Origin: Paraconexibacter algicola
GTDB lineage: Bacteria > Actinomycetota > Thermoleophilia > Solirubrobacterales > Solirubrobacteraceae
Length of the DNA stretch: 64,000 nt
Direction of reading: 5' to 3'
Assembly: GCF_003044185.1 (NCBI RefSeq)
Contig: NZ_PYYB01000001.1
Coordinates: 2,438,978 to 2,502,977 of the forward strand
Under the pieces are notes generated by a model, which did no database searches, was not told the origin of the DNA, and worked only from the letters and a program-made list of their open reading frames with translations. Of this stretch, positions 9,556-18,826 are shown piece after piece; position 1 is the first letter of the stretch, and every line of letters begins with the position of its first letter. Position numbers and translations under genes: made by a program.

Positions 9556-10236
9556 TCAGGCGACCTGCGCCTCGGCGACCGCGACCGGGCTCAGCACGTC
9601 GAGCAGGGCGTTCGCGAGCCGGGCGTCGCCGCTGAGCTCGAGCTCGCCGCGGTCCTGGTCGGGGCCGAGCGCCTCGACCCAGGCGCGCTCGGCGCCGGCG
9701 ATGCGCGCGTCCGCGTCGGGCGCGGACCGCTCCTCGTAGGTGAGCGTGCCGCCCGCCGCCGTGAGCACGTAGCGCTTCAGCTGGCCGTCGCGCCGCTCCG
9801 CGGTGATCTCCACGACGCCGGAGACCGACGCGGGGACCGCGAGGCCGGGGCTCGAGCGGAACACGGCGCCGATGTCGATCGCCTCGTCGGGACGCGGCGG
9901 GCTCCACGCCCACTGCGAGCCCCAACGGGCGAGCGCGCCGATGACGGGCAGGAGGTCCCGCGCGCGCTCGGTCAGCTCGTAGTCGACGCGCGGCGGCACC
10001 TCGCGGTAGCGCTGGCGGGTGAGCAGGCCGTCGGCGACCATGCGGTTCAGCCGCGACCGCAGCTGCTCGGTCGAGATGCCGGGCAGGACGCGCTGGAGCT
10101 CGACGAAGCGGCGGGGACCGCCGACGAGATCACGGACGATCAGCAGCGTCCACTTGTCCCCGACCAGGTCGAGCGCGCGTGCATCGGGCGCCCACTGGTC
10201 GTAGGGGTGACGCTTGGGTGGGGGTACGGTGGGAAT
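9556..10236 (-). CDS. HxlR-family winged-helix regulator, apparent ATT start
   Basis: The reverse-strand frame encodes a classical HxlR DNA-binding domain: YDQWAPDARALDLVGDKWT, then LLIVRDLVGGPRRFVELQR and STEQLRSRLNRMVADGLL. A C-terminal domain of about 100 residues with an SCP2-like look (RLANALLDVLSPVAVAEA) follows. HxlR proteins repress or activate nearby genes. No ATG, GTG or TTG exists in frame ahead of the winged helix. The only internal ATG (10041) would remove most of that domain. The best start is ATT at 10236, 7 bases after GAGGAG, giving 226 residues. An undetected frameshift or strain mutation is the alternative. It is divergent from the DsbA-fold gene at 10532. Confidence 0.7.
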   Translation of the reverse strand: MPTVPPPKRHPYDQWAPDARALDLVGDKWTLLIVRDLVGGPRRFVELQRVLPGISTEQLRSRLNRMVADGLLTRQRYREVPPRVDYELTERARDLLPVIGALARWGSQWAWSPPRPDEAIDIGAVFRSSPGLAVPASVSGVVEITAERRDGQLKRYVLTAAGGTLTYEERSAPDADARIAGAERAWVEALGPDQDRGELELSGDARLANALLDVLSPVAVAEAQVA

Positions 10237-10531
10237 GGGGGTGCTCCTCGGAAATCGTGGGACGAAGTGCGACCTGACGGTGGACCTTAGCGGGGGTGGC
10301 CGACCGACGCGCCGGTTTTTCGGGCAAGACGGCAGCGCGTCCCGTCCTACGTGCGCCGTTCCGGTGTATCCCGTTCGCGTCGGCCTGAATCATCGTCGCC
10401 GCGCCACGCGGACGAGTGTTGGATCAATCACCGCCAGTTTCCGCCCGATCCTGCGTTTCAGCGCCTCAGGGACCCCGTGACCGGCAGGTGTCGCGGTGGG
10501 GGTAGCAGCGATCGGTTCCAGGAGGCAGACA
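10237..10531. other. Intergenic region between divergent hxlR-like and DsbA-fold genes
   Basis: About 295 bases that must hold both promoters. I see AGGAGG (10519-10524), which fixes the GTG at 10532, and the GAGGAG used by the HxlR gene on the other strand. No clear operator or -35/-10 pair stands out. Confidence 0.3.
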
Positions 10532-11251
10532 GTGGGTGACGTGATCAACTTGGCGGAGCGACGGGCACGGCGCGGCAGCGAGCCGCTCGCCACGGTCCCG
10601 GAGTACGTGGCGGAGGCGGACGTCGTGCTGCCCGCGATCGGGCGCTTCGACGGACACGCGACCGGCCCGTACGGCACCGCCGCCCGCCGCCCGGTGACCT
10701 TCTACTTCGACCCGGCGTCGCCCGAGGCCTACCTCGCCGCCGAGCGCGTCGACCGCGCCGGCCCGGCCGTGACCTGGGTGCCCGTGGGCGCGCTGGGCGT
10801 CGCGGCCCCCGCCGCGCAGGAGGCGCGCCGCCGCACGATCGCCGCGCGCGCCGCCGCGCTGCGCCTGCCGCTGGTGTGGCCGGACCCGAGCCCGGGTTCC
10901 GTCCGCGCGATCCGCGTCGCGACGCTCGCCGCCGAGCACGGTGCGCTGCCCGCGTTCGCGCTCGCCGCCGGACGGCTCGCCTACTGCGGCGGCTACGACC
11001 TCGACGACCCCGAGATCCTCGCCGAGGCGGCCGCGGCCGCCGGCCTGGGCGTCGACGCGGTCCTGCGGGCCGCCGGGGACGCGCTGCGCGACGTCGCGCC
11101 GCAGCGCACCGCCGCCGCGCTCGCATCGCGCGGGGCCGACGTGCTGCCGTGCTTCGAGGTCGGCGGCACGCTGTTCCACGGCGAGGCGCGCCTGCCCGAG
11201 GCGCTCGCCGCCGCGCGGACGCCCGCGCGTCCGCGTCCGCGCAGCCACTAG
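10532..11251 (+). CDS. DsbA-fold protein related to 2-hydroxychromene-2-carboxylate isomerase
   Basis: About 239 residues. FYFDPASPEAYLAAERV near residue 51 is the first strand and helix of the GST-kappa/HCCA-isomerase branch of the DsbA fold, with Ser in place of the CxxC cysteines. The C-terminal part has LAYCGGYDLDDPEILAEAA and the cis-Pro region DVLPCFEVGGTLFHGE typical of the fold. HCCA isomerases use glutathione in naphthalene breakdown; actinobacterial relatives have mostly unknown reactions, so only the fold is claimed. The GTG at 10532 has AGGAGG 7 bases upstream. It is divergent from the HxlR regulator, which could control it. Confidence 0.7.
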   Translation: MGDVINLAERRARRGSEPLATVPEYVAEADVVLPAIGRFDGHATGPYGTAARRPVTFYFDPASPEAYLAAERVDRAGPAVTWVPVGALGVAAPAAQEARRRTIAARAAALRLPLVWPDPSPGSVRAIRVATLAAEHGALPAFALAAGRLAYCGGYDLDDPEILAEAAAAAGLGVDAVLRAAGDALRDVAPQRTAAALASRGADVLPCFEVGGTLFHGEARLPEALAAARTPARPRPRSH

Positions 11252-11331
11252 GACGGTCCGGGGGACAGCCCCCGGGCGCCCCACGGGCCGCCCGCCTGTA
11301 CGGCGGGAGCCCGTGCCGTCACCATTCCTCC

Positions 11332-12915
11332 ATGTTCCGGGCGCCCCTGCGCTTCGCGTTCCGCCGGCTGGGACGCCGCTACCCGCGCATCGCGATGGTC
11401 GTGCAGTTCCAGTTCGCCCACGCGATCGTCATGGGCGGCGTCGGCCTGCTGCTCCTGTACGTGCCGATGAGCGGCGGCGAGTTCGGGCGGATCGTCGCGG
11501 TCTCGCAGGGCCTGCTGCTGCTGGAGAACGTGCTCGCCGTCCGGGCCGCGTGGGCGCTCGTGCGGCCCGCCGACCCGTGGCTGCGCGGCGACCGCTCCCC
11601 GTCCGCGGCGGTCGCGGCGTTCCGGGCGCTCGCCGGGCTGCCGGTCGCCTTCCTGCGCTCGCGCCGCTGGTGGCTCGTCTGGAGCCTGCTGCCGGTCAGC
11701 GCGTACATCACCTGGGAGATCGACGAGGGCTGGTGGCCGACGCTGCCGATCATCGTCGCGGGCGCCGCGGTGGTCCTGCTCTACGGCGCGCTGCTGCGGC
11801 TACTGGCGCTCGAGCTGATGCTGCGGCCCGTGCTGGAGCGGCTGTCGCTGGACCTGCCCGACGACGCGCCGCTGGGCCGCGCGACGCTGCCGCTGCAGCG
11901 CCGGCTGCTGCTCGTCCTCCCGGCGATCAACATCATCACCGGGGTCGTGGTGAGCGGGCTCGCGTCGCCCGGGCAGGACGGGCTGCTCGCGCTGGGCTTC
12001 GGCGTGGTGCTCGCCGTCGGCGTCGCGTTCACGCTGAGCTTCGAGCTGTCGCTGCTGCTCGCCCGCTCGATCGTCGAGCCGCTGAGCGACCTGCGGGCCG
12101 GGGCCGACGCGGTGGCGCGCGGGGACCTCGACGTCCACGTCCCGGTGCTCGGCACCGACGAGGCGGGTGCGCTGGCGATGTCCTTCAACCGGATGGTCGC
12201 GGGCCTGCGCGAGCGGGAGCGGCTGCACGGGGCGCTGGCGGCGTTCGTGGACCCGCAGCTGACCGACCGCGTCCTCGCGGAGGGGCACGAGCTGCCGGGG
12301 GAGGAGGTCGAGGTCAGCGTCCTGTTCCTCGACATCCGCGGCTTCACGCAGTTCGCGGAGCGGGCCAGCGCCGCCGAGGTCGTCGCGCGGCTGAACGACT
12401 TCTACGGCGTGGTCGTGCCCGAGCTGCTCGCCCACGGCGGGCACGTCAACGCGTTCATGGGTGACGGGCTGCTCGCCGTCTTCGGGGCGCCCACGCCGCT
12501 GCCGGACCACGCCGACCGAGCCGTCGCGGCGGCCCTGCGCGTCGCGGAGCTCGTGCGCGACCGCTACGGCGAGGAGCTGCGCATCGGGGTGGGCGTCAAC
12601 AGCGGCCCGGTCGTGGCGGGCACGATCGGCGGCGGGGGACGCGTCGACTTCACCGTCATCGGCGACCCCGTCAATACCGCGGCGCGCGTGGAGGAGGCGA
12701 CCCGGACGACCGGGGACGACGTGCTGCTCACCGCGGGCACGCGGGCCCTGCTGACCCGTGACCACGGCCCGTTCGTCGCGCGGGAGGAGATCGCGCTGAA
12801 GGGCAAGCGCGATCCGGTCACGCTCTACGCGCCGTCCGAGGACCTCACGGCTGAACGAGAGCGTTCAATGGGGCGCCATGGCGTCGCCGACCCCGCTAGG
12901 GTGGCCCGACCATGA
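11332..12915 (+). CDS. Membrane-bound class III adenylate/guanylate cyclase with HAMP domain
   Basis: 527 residues: about six hydrophobic segments (residues 20-245), a HAMP linker ([20 protein letters not shown] to SFNRMVAGL, about 244-291) and a class III cyclase domain (325-510). Metal-binding Asp are in FLDIRGFT (D334) and MGDG (D378); the transition-state pair is N448/R452 in VNTAARVE. The Lys that usually reads adenine (K in the xxKxxGD motif) is Ala here (A374), so substrate choice or activity may be altered. It should make cAMP (or cGMP) in response to a membrane signal. The stop overlaps the ThDP-enzyme start by 4 bases, so the two are co-translated. Confidence 0.85.
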   Translation: MFRAPLRFAFRRLGRRYPRIAMVVQFQFAHAIVMGGVGLLLLYVPMSGGEFGRIVAVSQGLLLLENVLAVRAAWALVRPADPWLRGDRSPSAAVAAFRALAGLPVAFLRSRRWWLVWSLLPVSAYITWEIDEGWWPTLPIIVAGAAVVLLYGALLRLLALELMLRPVLERLSLDLPDDAPLGRATLPLQRRLLLVLPAINIITGVVVSGLASPGQDGLLALGFGVVLAVGVAFTLSFELSLLLARSIVEPLSDLRAGADAVARGDLDVHVPVLGTDEAGALAMSFNRMVAGLRERERLHGALAAFVDPQLTDRVLAEGHELPGEEVEVSVLFLDIRGFTQFAERASAAEVVARLNDFYGVVVPELLAHGGHVNAFMGDGLLAVFGAPTPLPDHADRAVAAALRVAELVRDRYGEELRIGVGVNSGPVVAGTIGGGGRVDFTVIGDPVNTAARVEEATRTTGDDVLLTAGTRALLTRDHGPFVAREEIALKGKRDPVTLYAPSEDLTAERERSMGRHGVADPARVARP

Positions 12916-14561
12916 GCACGGACACCGAGCCCACCACCCAGCTGCACGGAGGCCGGCTCGTCGCGCGCCGCCTCAAGGCCCACGGCGTGACGAAGCTGTT
13001 CACCCTCTCGGGTGGCCATCTCTTCTCGATCTACGACGGCTGCCGCGAGGAGGGCATCGACCTCGTCGACGTCCGCCACGAGCAGGCCGCCGCGTTCGCC
13101 GCCGAGGGCTGGGCGAAGGTCACCCGGCAGCCCGGCGTCGCCGCGCTGACCGCCGGTCCCGGCGTCACCAACGGCATGAGCGCGCTCGGCTCCGCGCAGA
13201 TGAACAACTCCCCGATGGTCGTGCTCGGCGGCCGGGCGCCCGCGCTGCGCTGGGGGCAGGGCTCGCTGCAGGAGATCGACCACGTGCCGTTCGTCGCGCC
13301 GCTGACGAAGTTCGCGGCGACCCCGCAGTCGACGGCCGAGATCCCCGGGCTCGTCGACCGCGCGCTCGCGACCGCGGTGGCGCCGCACAGCGGTCCGACG
13401 TTCGTGGACTTCCCGCTCGACTACGTGTTCATGGAGGGCGACGACGCCGGCGTCGAGCCCGTCACGCTGTCGATGGCCGACGGCCCGCAGCCGGACGGCG
13501 ACGCGATGGAGCGCGCGATCGCGCTGCTGCGCGGCGCCGAGCGCCCGGTCGTCATGGCCGGCACCAACCTCTACTGGGGGCACGGGGAGCAGGCGCTGCT
13601 CGCGCTCATCGAGGAGCTGCGGATCCCGACGTTCGTCAACGGCCTCGGTCGCGGCTGCGTGCCCGCCGACCACGAGCTGTACTTCTCGCGGGCCCGTGGC
13701 ACCGGCCTCAAGGGCGCGGACGTCGCGCTGGTGATCGGCGTGCCGATGGACTTCCGGCTGGGCTTCGGCGGCTCGTTCGGGGAGGACACGAAGCTCGTCG
13801 TGGTCGACCGCGCCGAGCCCGTCCGTCCGCACCCGCGACCGGTCGAGGCCGAGCTGTACGGCGGCATCCCGGCGATCCTCGAGGGGCTGCGCACCGGCGC
13901 GACCGGCGGCCCGGACCGCTCCGCCTGGGTGTCGACCGTCCGCGCCGACGAGACGGAGAAGCGCGCCGCCGAGGACGAGGAGCGCAACGACCCGCGCGGG
14001 CCGCTGCACCCGATGCGCCTCTACAAGGAGCTCTCCGAGGTCCTGGACCGCAACGCGATCATCATCGGCGACGGCGGCGACTTCGTCTCCTACGCGGGCC
14101 GCGTCATCGACTCCTACGAGCCCGGCTGCTGGCTGGACCCGGGCCCGTTCGGCTGCCTGGGCTGCGGCCCCGGCTACGCGATCGCCGCGAAGGTCGCGCA
14201 CCCCGACCGGCAGGTCGTGCTGCTCCAGGGCGACGGCGCGTTCGGCTTCAGCGCCATGGAGTACGACACGATGGCGCGCCTGGGGATCAACGTCGTGGGC
14301 GTGATGGGCAACAACGGCATCTGGGCGCTGGAGAAGCACCCGATGGAGTTCCTCTACGGCTACTCGGTCGCCGCCGACCTGCGACCGGAGACCCGGTACG
14401 ACCAGGTCATCGAGGCGCTCGGCGGTCACGGCGAGTTCGTCACGACCCCCGAGGAGGTCAAGCCCGCGCTGGCCCGCGCGTTCGCGGCCGGCAGGCCCGC
14501 GATGGTGAACATCTCCACGGACCCGACCGTCGTCTACCCGCGCAAGTCGAACCTCGCCTGA
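12912..14561 (+). CDS. Thiamine-diphosphate enzyme of the acetolactate synthase family
   Basis: 549 residues with the three domains of this family: N-terminal Pyr domain with the catalytic Glu in [20 protein letters not shown] (E57), a central domain, and the C-terminal PP domain with [19 protein letters not shown] beginning at residue 440 and NN at 467-468, the Mg-ThDP motif. Family members make acetolactate, or decarboxylate or ligate 2-keto acids and 2-hydroxyacyl-CoA. Without conserved substrate residues I cannot choose; no small regulatory subunit (ilvH/N) follows, which argues against a dedicated branched-chain role. It is translationally coupled to the cyclase. Confidence 0.8.
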   Translation: MSTDTEPTTQLHGGRLVARRLKAHGVTKLFTLSGGHLFSIYDGCREEGIDLVDVRHEQAAAFAAEGWAKVTRQPGVAALTAGPGVTNGMSALGSAQMNNSPMVVLGGRAPALRWGQGSLQEIDHVPFVAPLTKFAATPQSTAEIPGLVDRALATAVAPHSGPTFVDFPLDYVFMEGDDAGVEPVTLSMADGPQPDGDAMERAIALLRGAERPVVMAGTNLYWGHGEQALLALIEELRIPTFVNGLGRGCVPADHELYFSRARGTGLKGADVALVIGVPMDFRLGFGGSFGEDTKLVVVDRAEPVRPHPRPVEAELYGGIPAILEGLRTGATGGPDRSAWVSTVRADETEKRAAEDEERNDPRGPLHPMRLYKELSEVLDRNAIIIGDGGDFVSYAGRVIDSYEPGCWLDPGPFGCLGCGPGYAIAAKVAHPDRQVVLLQGDGAFGFSAMEYDTMARLGINVVGVMGNNGIWALEKHPMEFLYGYSVAADLRPETRYDQVIEALGGHGEFVTTPEEVKPALARAFAAGRPAMVNISTDPTVVYPRKSNLA

Positions 14562-14571
14562 CCCGGAAAGC

Positions 14572-14599
14572 TTGAGAGCCACCCGAAGGTGGCTCTCAA
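14572..14599. terminator. Strong hairpin after the ThDP-enzyme gene
   Basis: TTGAGAGCCACC and GGTGGCTCTCAA pair perfectly (12 bp) around a CGAA loop, 10 bases after the stop codon. There is no following T-run. It is the likely end of the cyclase-ThDP transcript. Confidence 0.7.
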
Positions 14600-14857
14600 A
14601 GGGTGGCCCCGACAGGACGGGCAGGGGTACGTGCCATGCAGGGCCGATTCGGGTGATCCGAGCGGCGGGAGGCGCCGTTTGGGTACGGCTACGCCCGGAT
14701 CTATGAGGCCGGTTGGACGGTGTTCGTCTGTTCGACGGACACCAGGTTGGACCCGGCTCGAGAAGTATCGGGCGTGGACGGTCTCCGGACAATCAGACAC
14801 CTGTCCACGTCCGTCCCCCGGAACTGGGGAGGGGCGGCTGCGCCAGAACGCCGCGGC

Positions 14858-15787
14858 TCACCCGCCGCGCGTCGCGAGCTCCAGCGCCGCGCCGCGCAGG
14901 ATGTCGTGCTCGCTGACCTCGATCTCGTCGAGGTCGTAGGCGCGCATCGCCTCGAGCAGCAGCAGGACGCCCTGGACGATCGTGGGCGCCCGGTCGGGGT
15001 GCAGGCCGGGCACGTCGCGGCGCTCCTGCACGTCCATCGTCGCCAGGCGCGCGAGCAGCAGCTCGCACGTCGCGCGGGCGAGCCGGTGCCCGTGCACGCG
15101 GTCCGGGTCGTACGGCTCGAGCTCGAGCTCCATCGCCGCGCACGACGTCGCCGTGCCGGCCACGCCGATCCCGGCGGCGACCGCCGCCCGCAGCTCGGCG
15201 GGGACCGCGCCCGCGAAGATGCCGCGCACCTCCTCGGCGACGGTCGCGAGCTCCTCGGGCTGCGGCGGGTCGTGGCGGATGTGGCGCTCGCCCTGCCGCA
15301 CGACGCCCGCCTGGGTGGAGACGTGGAAGCGCAGGCCGTCGCGGTCGCCGACGACGAACTCGGTGGAGCCGCCGCCGATGTCGATCACCACGACCGGGCC
15401 GGGGGCGTCGCCGGGGCGCTCGCTCGTCGCGCCGAGGTAGGTCATGCGGGCCTCCTCGTCGCCGCTGAGCGTCCGGGCGTCGAGGCCGAACCGCTCGCGC
15501 ACGGTCGCGGTGAACGCGGCGCCGTTGGCCGCGTCCCGGACGGCGCTGGTGAGCACGGCGAGGTTCGCGGTGACGCCGTGGTCGTCCATCGCCCGCCGGT
15601 AGTCGGCCAGGCAGTCGACGACCCGGGCGATCGCGTCCGGGTGCAGCTCCCCGGTGGCGTCGACGCCCTGGCCCAGGCGCGTCACGGTGGAGCGGCGGTC
15701 CAGCTCGGTGACCCGGCCCGCGGCGGTGACGTCGGCGACGAGCAGCCGGGTCGAGTTCGTGCCGATGTCGATGATCGCGACGCGCAT
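14858..15787 (-). CDS. Ppx/GppA-family phosphatase (exopolyphosphatase / pppGpp phosphohydrolase)
   Basis: 309 residues of the ASKHA fold. Phosphate-1 loop [14 protein letters not shown] at residues 5-18, phosphate-2 loop [15 protein letters not shown] at about 132-146, and [13 protein letters not shown] as the third nucleotide/phosphate loop. The length matches the short actinobacterial Ppx that lack the C-terminal HD domain. It hydrolyses polyphosphate and/or the 5' phosphate of pppGpp. It is the second gene of a probable two-gene operon, 21 bases after the dehydrogenase gene. The start MRVAIIDIG is conserved. Confidence 0.9.
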   Translation of the reverse strand: MRVAIIDIGTNSTRLLVADVTAAGRVTELDRRSTVTRLGQGVDATGELHPDAIARVVDCLADYRRAMDDHGVTANLAVLTSAVRDAANGAAFTATVRERFGLDARTLSGDEEARMTYLGATSERPGDAPGPVVVIDIGGGSTEFVVGDRDGLRFHVSTQAGVVRQGERHIRHDPPQPEELATVAEEVRGIFAGAVPAELRAAVAAGIGVAGTATSCAAMELELEPYDPDRVHGHRLARATCELLLARLATMDVQERRDVPGLHPDRAPTIVQGVLLLLEAMRAYDLDEIEVSEHDILRGAALELATRGG

Positions 15788-15808
15788 CGCGCGGACTGTA
15801 GTCCGTCG

Positions 15809-16741
15809 TCAGCGGCGGTCGGCCGGGTAGGGCATCGGCCGCCCGTCGAGCGCGGCGAGGAGGTTGTCGACGGCCCGGTCGGCCATCCGGCCGCGCGCGG
15901 CGTGGGTCGCCGAGCCGACGTGGGGGAGGACGAGCAGGTTCGGGGCGTCGAGCAATGGGTGGTCGTGGGGGAGCGGCTCGGGGTCGGTCACGTCCAGCGC
16001 GGCGGCGCCGAGGTGCCCGTCGTGCAGGGCCGCGGCCAGCGCGTCCTGGTCGACGAGCGCGCCGCGGGCGGTGTTGACGAGCAGGGCGCCCTGCGGCAGC
16101 CGGCGCAGCAGGGCGGCGTCGACGAGCCCGCGGGTGCGCTCCGTGAGCGGGCAGTGGAGGCTCACGACGTCGGCCCGGGCCGCGGCGGCGTGCAGGTCGT
16201 CGCCGCGGCCGACCGGGAGCACGTCCATGCCGAAGGCGGCGGCCCGCTCGTGCACGGCGCGCCCGATGCGGCCCGCGCCCCCGACGAGCACGAGCCGCGC
16301 GCCGCGGAGCTCCAGGCCCAGCCAGCCGGCGGGCTCCCACGTGCGCCAGCCGCCGGGACGGCGGACGGCCGCCGCGGCGTCGGGCAGCCCGCGGGCCGCG
16401 GCGAGCAGCAGCGCCATCGTCAGGTCCGCGGTCGCGTCGGTGAGCACGTCGGGCGTGTTGCCGACCGGGATCCCGCGACGGGCGGTCGCGTCCAGGTCGA
16501 CGTTGTCGACCCCGACCGCGTAGTTCGCGACGGCGCGAAGCCCCGGGGCGGCGTCCAGCAGCGCGTCGTCGACGCGATCGGTGAGCAGGCACAGCAGGCC
16601 CTCCGCGCCCGCCACGAGGGCGCGCAGCTCCGTGGCGGAGGGCGGCAGCGGGCCCGGCCAGACGCGCAGCTCGTGCCCGGCGGCGACGAGCCGGTCGAGT
16701 GCGTCACCGGGCAGGCGGCGGGTCACGGCGACGAGGGCCAC
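15809..16741 (-). CDS. D-isomer-specific 2-hydroxyacid dehydrogenase
   Basis: 310 residues. The NAD(P)-binding domain has [20 protein letters not shown]; the catalytic region shows [14 protein letters not shown] (Arg), [15 protein letters not shown] (Glu) and [12 protein letters not shown] (His), the Arg-Glu-His triad of the family. Closest in layout to glyoxylate/hydroxypyruvate reductases, which reduce glyoxylate or hydroxypyruvate with NAD(P)H; the true substrate is uncertain. It is the first gene of the unit with the Ppx/GppA gene. Confidence 0.85.
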   Translation of the reverse strand: MALVAVTRRLPGDALDRLVAAGHELRVWPGPLPPSATELRALVAGAEGLLCLLTDRVDDALLDAAPGLRAVANYAVGVDNVDLDATARRGIPVGNTPDVLTDATADLTMALLLAAARGLPDAAAAVRRPGGWRTWEPAGWLGLELRGARLVLVGGAGRIGRAVHERAAAFGMDVLPVGRGDDLHAAAARADVVSLHCPLTERTRGLVDAALLRRLPQGALLVNTARGALVDQDALAAALHDGHLGAAALDVTDPEPLPHDHPLLDAPNLLVLPHVGSATHAARGRMADRAVDNLLAALDGRPMPYPADRR

Positions 16742-16852
16742 GCGGCCGATGCTCGCAGTTCAAGCGCGTCGGCGCCCGGCCGACTATCGCGTGGGACGCG
16801 CATTCCGCCGGCGGCGGCCCGCGCACATGAGACCACCGCAGAAGGGAACGAA

Positions 16853-18709
16853 TTGTTCAACAGGAAGAAGGCCGGAAGCGACCCCGCCTTCCGTGACCTC
16901 AAGGCCCGGCTCGAGAGCCTCGACCAGAACTGCCTGTCCGGGCTGCAGCGCGGCCTGGCGGCGATGAGCACCGGTGACCTCACGGTCGAGGTGACCCCGG
17001 TGACGACCCCGATCGAGACGCGGTCGTCCGACCCCGACGTGCAGGCGCTCGTCGACCTCTTCAACACGATGCTGTCGCGCGCCCAGTCGACGCTCGGCTC
17101 CTACAACGCGACCCGCGGCGAGCTGCGCGAGGCGCTGGGCGACCAGTCGTGCCTCGGCGACCTGCGGGCACGGCTGCGCTCGCTCAACGACAACTGCCTG
17201 ACCGACCTCGAGGCGGGCGTGCGCGCGATGCAGTCCGGTGACCTGACCGTCCAGGTCGACCCGGTCACCACGCCGATCACGGCGGCGGACGGCGCCGCCG
17301 TGGGCGAGCTCGCCGTCGTGTTCAACTCGATGCTCAGCCGCGCGCAGAGCGCCCTCGTCGCCTACAACGCCACCCGCGAGGACCTGCGCGGCGCGCTCGG
17401 CGACCACTCGGTCCTCGAGCAGCTGCGCAGCCGCCTGGCGAGCCTCAACAGCAACTGCCTGACGAACCTCCAGGTCGGCCTGCAGGCGATGAGCGAGCAC
17501 GGCGACCTGTCGATCGAGGTCCACCCGGTCACCACCCCGGTGGAGAGCGAGACCGGCGCCCCGATCGGGGAGCTCGGCGAGATCTTCAACGGCATGCTCG
17601 GCCGCGCGCAGAGCTCGCTGGAGGCCTACAACGTCATGCGGTCGCAGCTGTCCGGCTTCGCGGACTCGGTCGCGCTCGTCGCCGACGGCGACCTGTCGGT
17701 GAGCGTCGCCACGAAGGGCGAGGCGGACGTGCTCGGCCACGCCTTCCACGACATGACCGACCGGCTCGGGGAGCTCGTCGGCGAGCTGACCGAGATGGCC
17801 GCCGAGCTCGGCGGCGCGTCGCAGCGGATGGCGCAGACCAGCGACGAGGCCGGCCGGGCGATCGGTGAGATCGCGCAGGCGGTCGGCGAGGTCGCGCACG
17901 GCGCGGAGCGGCAGGTCCGCACGGTCGAGAGCGCGCAGCGGATGACCGAGGAGATGGTCACGGCGACGCAGTCCAGCGCCGAGAGCGCCGACGAGGCGAC
18001 GAGCGCGGCCCGCGCGGCGCGCGACGTCGCGCACGAGGGTGCGCAGGCGGTCACGCAGGCGACCGAGGCGATGAGCGCGGTGCGCGAGTCCTCGGAGGCG
18101 GTCAGCGGCGTGATGGGCGACCTGGCGAAGAAGAGCGACCAGATCGGCGGGATCGTCGACACGATCACGAACATCGCCGAGCAGACGAACCTGCTGGCGC
18201 TGAACGCGGCGATCGAGGCCGCGCGGGCCGGGGACATGGGTCGCGGGTTCGCGGTCGTCGCCGAGGAGGTCCGCAAGCTCGCCGAGGAGTCCCAGCGGGC
18301 GGCCGCGTCGATCGGCGGGCTGATCACCGAGATCCAGGGCGAGACCCAGCGGGCGATCACCGCGGTGCGCGACGGTGCGCAGGCGACGGCGTCGGGGGCC
18401 TCGACGGTCGAGCAGGCGCGCGAGTCGTTCCTGCGGATCGGCGGGTCGGTCGACGACATGAACGATCGCGTCACGCAGATCGCCGCGGCGATCAAGCAGA
18501 TCGCGGACGCCTCCAGCCGGATGCAGGCGGACATGAGCGACGTCGCGAGCGTCGCCGAGCAGTCCTCCGCCAGCGCCCAGCAGGTCTCGGCGTCCACCCA
18601 GCAGACGAGCGCCTCCGCCCAGGAGATCGCGACGAGCGCCGCCGAGCTGGCGGGCCGCGCGACCACCCTGGAGCAGCTCGTCGGCCGCTTCAAGCTCGCG
18701 TCGGTCTAG
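16853..18709 (+). CDS. Soluble methyl-accepting chemotaxis-like protein with three tandem N-terminal repeats
   Basis: 618 residues from a TTG with AGAAGGG just upstream. No transmembrane segment is present. Residues 14-270 hold three copies of an 85-residue unit: RL-SLN-NCLT-L--G--AM--GDL...V-PVTTPI, then a FN-MLSRAQS-L--YN--R segment. These look like HAMP-type units. A further HAMP-like stretch (270-310) leads into the MCP signalling coiled coil, whose hairpin tip reads [19 protein letters not shown] (about 440-460). It would control a CheA kinase from the cytosol, with sensing through the repeat array. No che genes lie nearby. The region in frame ahead of 16853 is antisense to other genes and not part of it. 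Confidence 0.8.
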   Translation: MFNRKKAGSDPAFRDLKARLESLDQNCLSGLQRGLAAMSTGDLTVEVTPVTTPIETRSSDPDVQALVDLFNTMLSRAQSTLGSYNATRGELREALGDQSCLGDLRARLRSLNDNCLTDLEAGVRAMQSGDLTVQVDPVTTPITAADGAAVGELAVVFNSMLSRAQSALVAYNATREDLRGALGDHSVLEQLRSRLASLNSNCLTNLQVGLQAMSEHGDLSIEVHPVTTPVESETGAPIGELGEIFNGMLGRAQSSLEAYNVMRSQLSGFADSVALVADGDLSVSVATKGEADVLGHAFHDMTDRLGELVGELTEMAAELGGASQRMAQTSDEAGRAIGEIAQAVGEVAHGAERQVRTVESAQRMTEEMVTATQSSAESADEATSAARAARDVAHEGAQAVTQATEAMSAVRESSEAVSGVMGDLAKKSDQIGGIVDTITNIAEQTNLLALNAAIEAARAGDMGRGFAVVAEEVRKLAEESQRAAASIGGLITEIQGETQRAITAVRDGAQATASGASTVEQARESFLRIGGSVDDMNDRVTQIAAAIKQIADASSRMQADMSDVASVAEQSSASAQQVSASTQQTSASAQEIATSAAELAGRATTLEQLVGRFKLASV

Positions 18710-18770
18710 CCACCGACGCGCGGGGGAGTACCGCGTTCCTCGGGTGGTCCAGGCGCGTCCCCCGGTCCCA

Positions 18771-18805
18771 TCGGGCCCGTCCTCTCCTCGTGAGGGCGGG
18801 CCCGA
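18771..18805. terminator. Bidirectional hairpin terminator
   Basis: TCGGGCCCGTCCTC (18771-18784) pairs with GAGGGCGGGCCCGA (18792-18805), 14 bp with one G-T, around a 7-base loop. It sits between the convergent MCP and epimerase-like genes and can serve both. Confidence 0.65.
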
Positions 18806-18826
18806 CGCGTGCCTGCGCCCGGCGCC

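Noticed and set aside
14720-16852. Open frame that would extend the chemoreceptor by about 700 residues
   Set aside because: It lies antisense to the Ppx/GppA and dehydrogenase genes and has shadow-type composition; the TTG at 16853 has a proper ribosome site.
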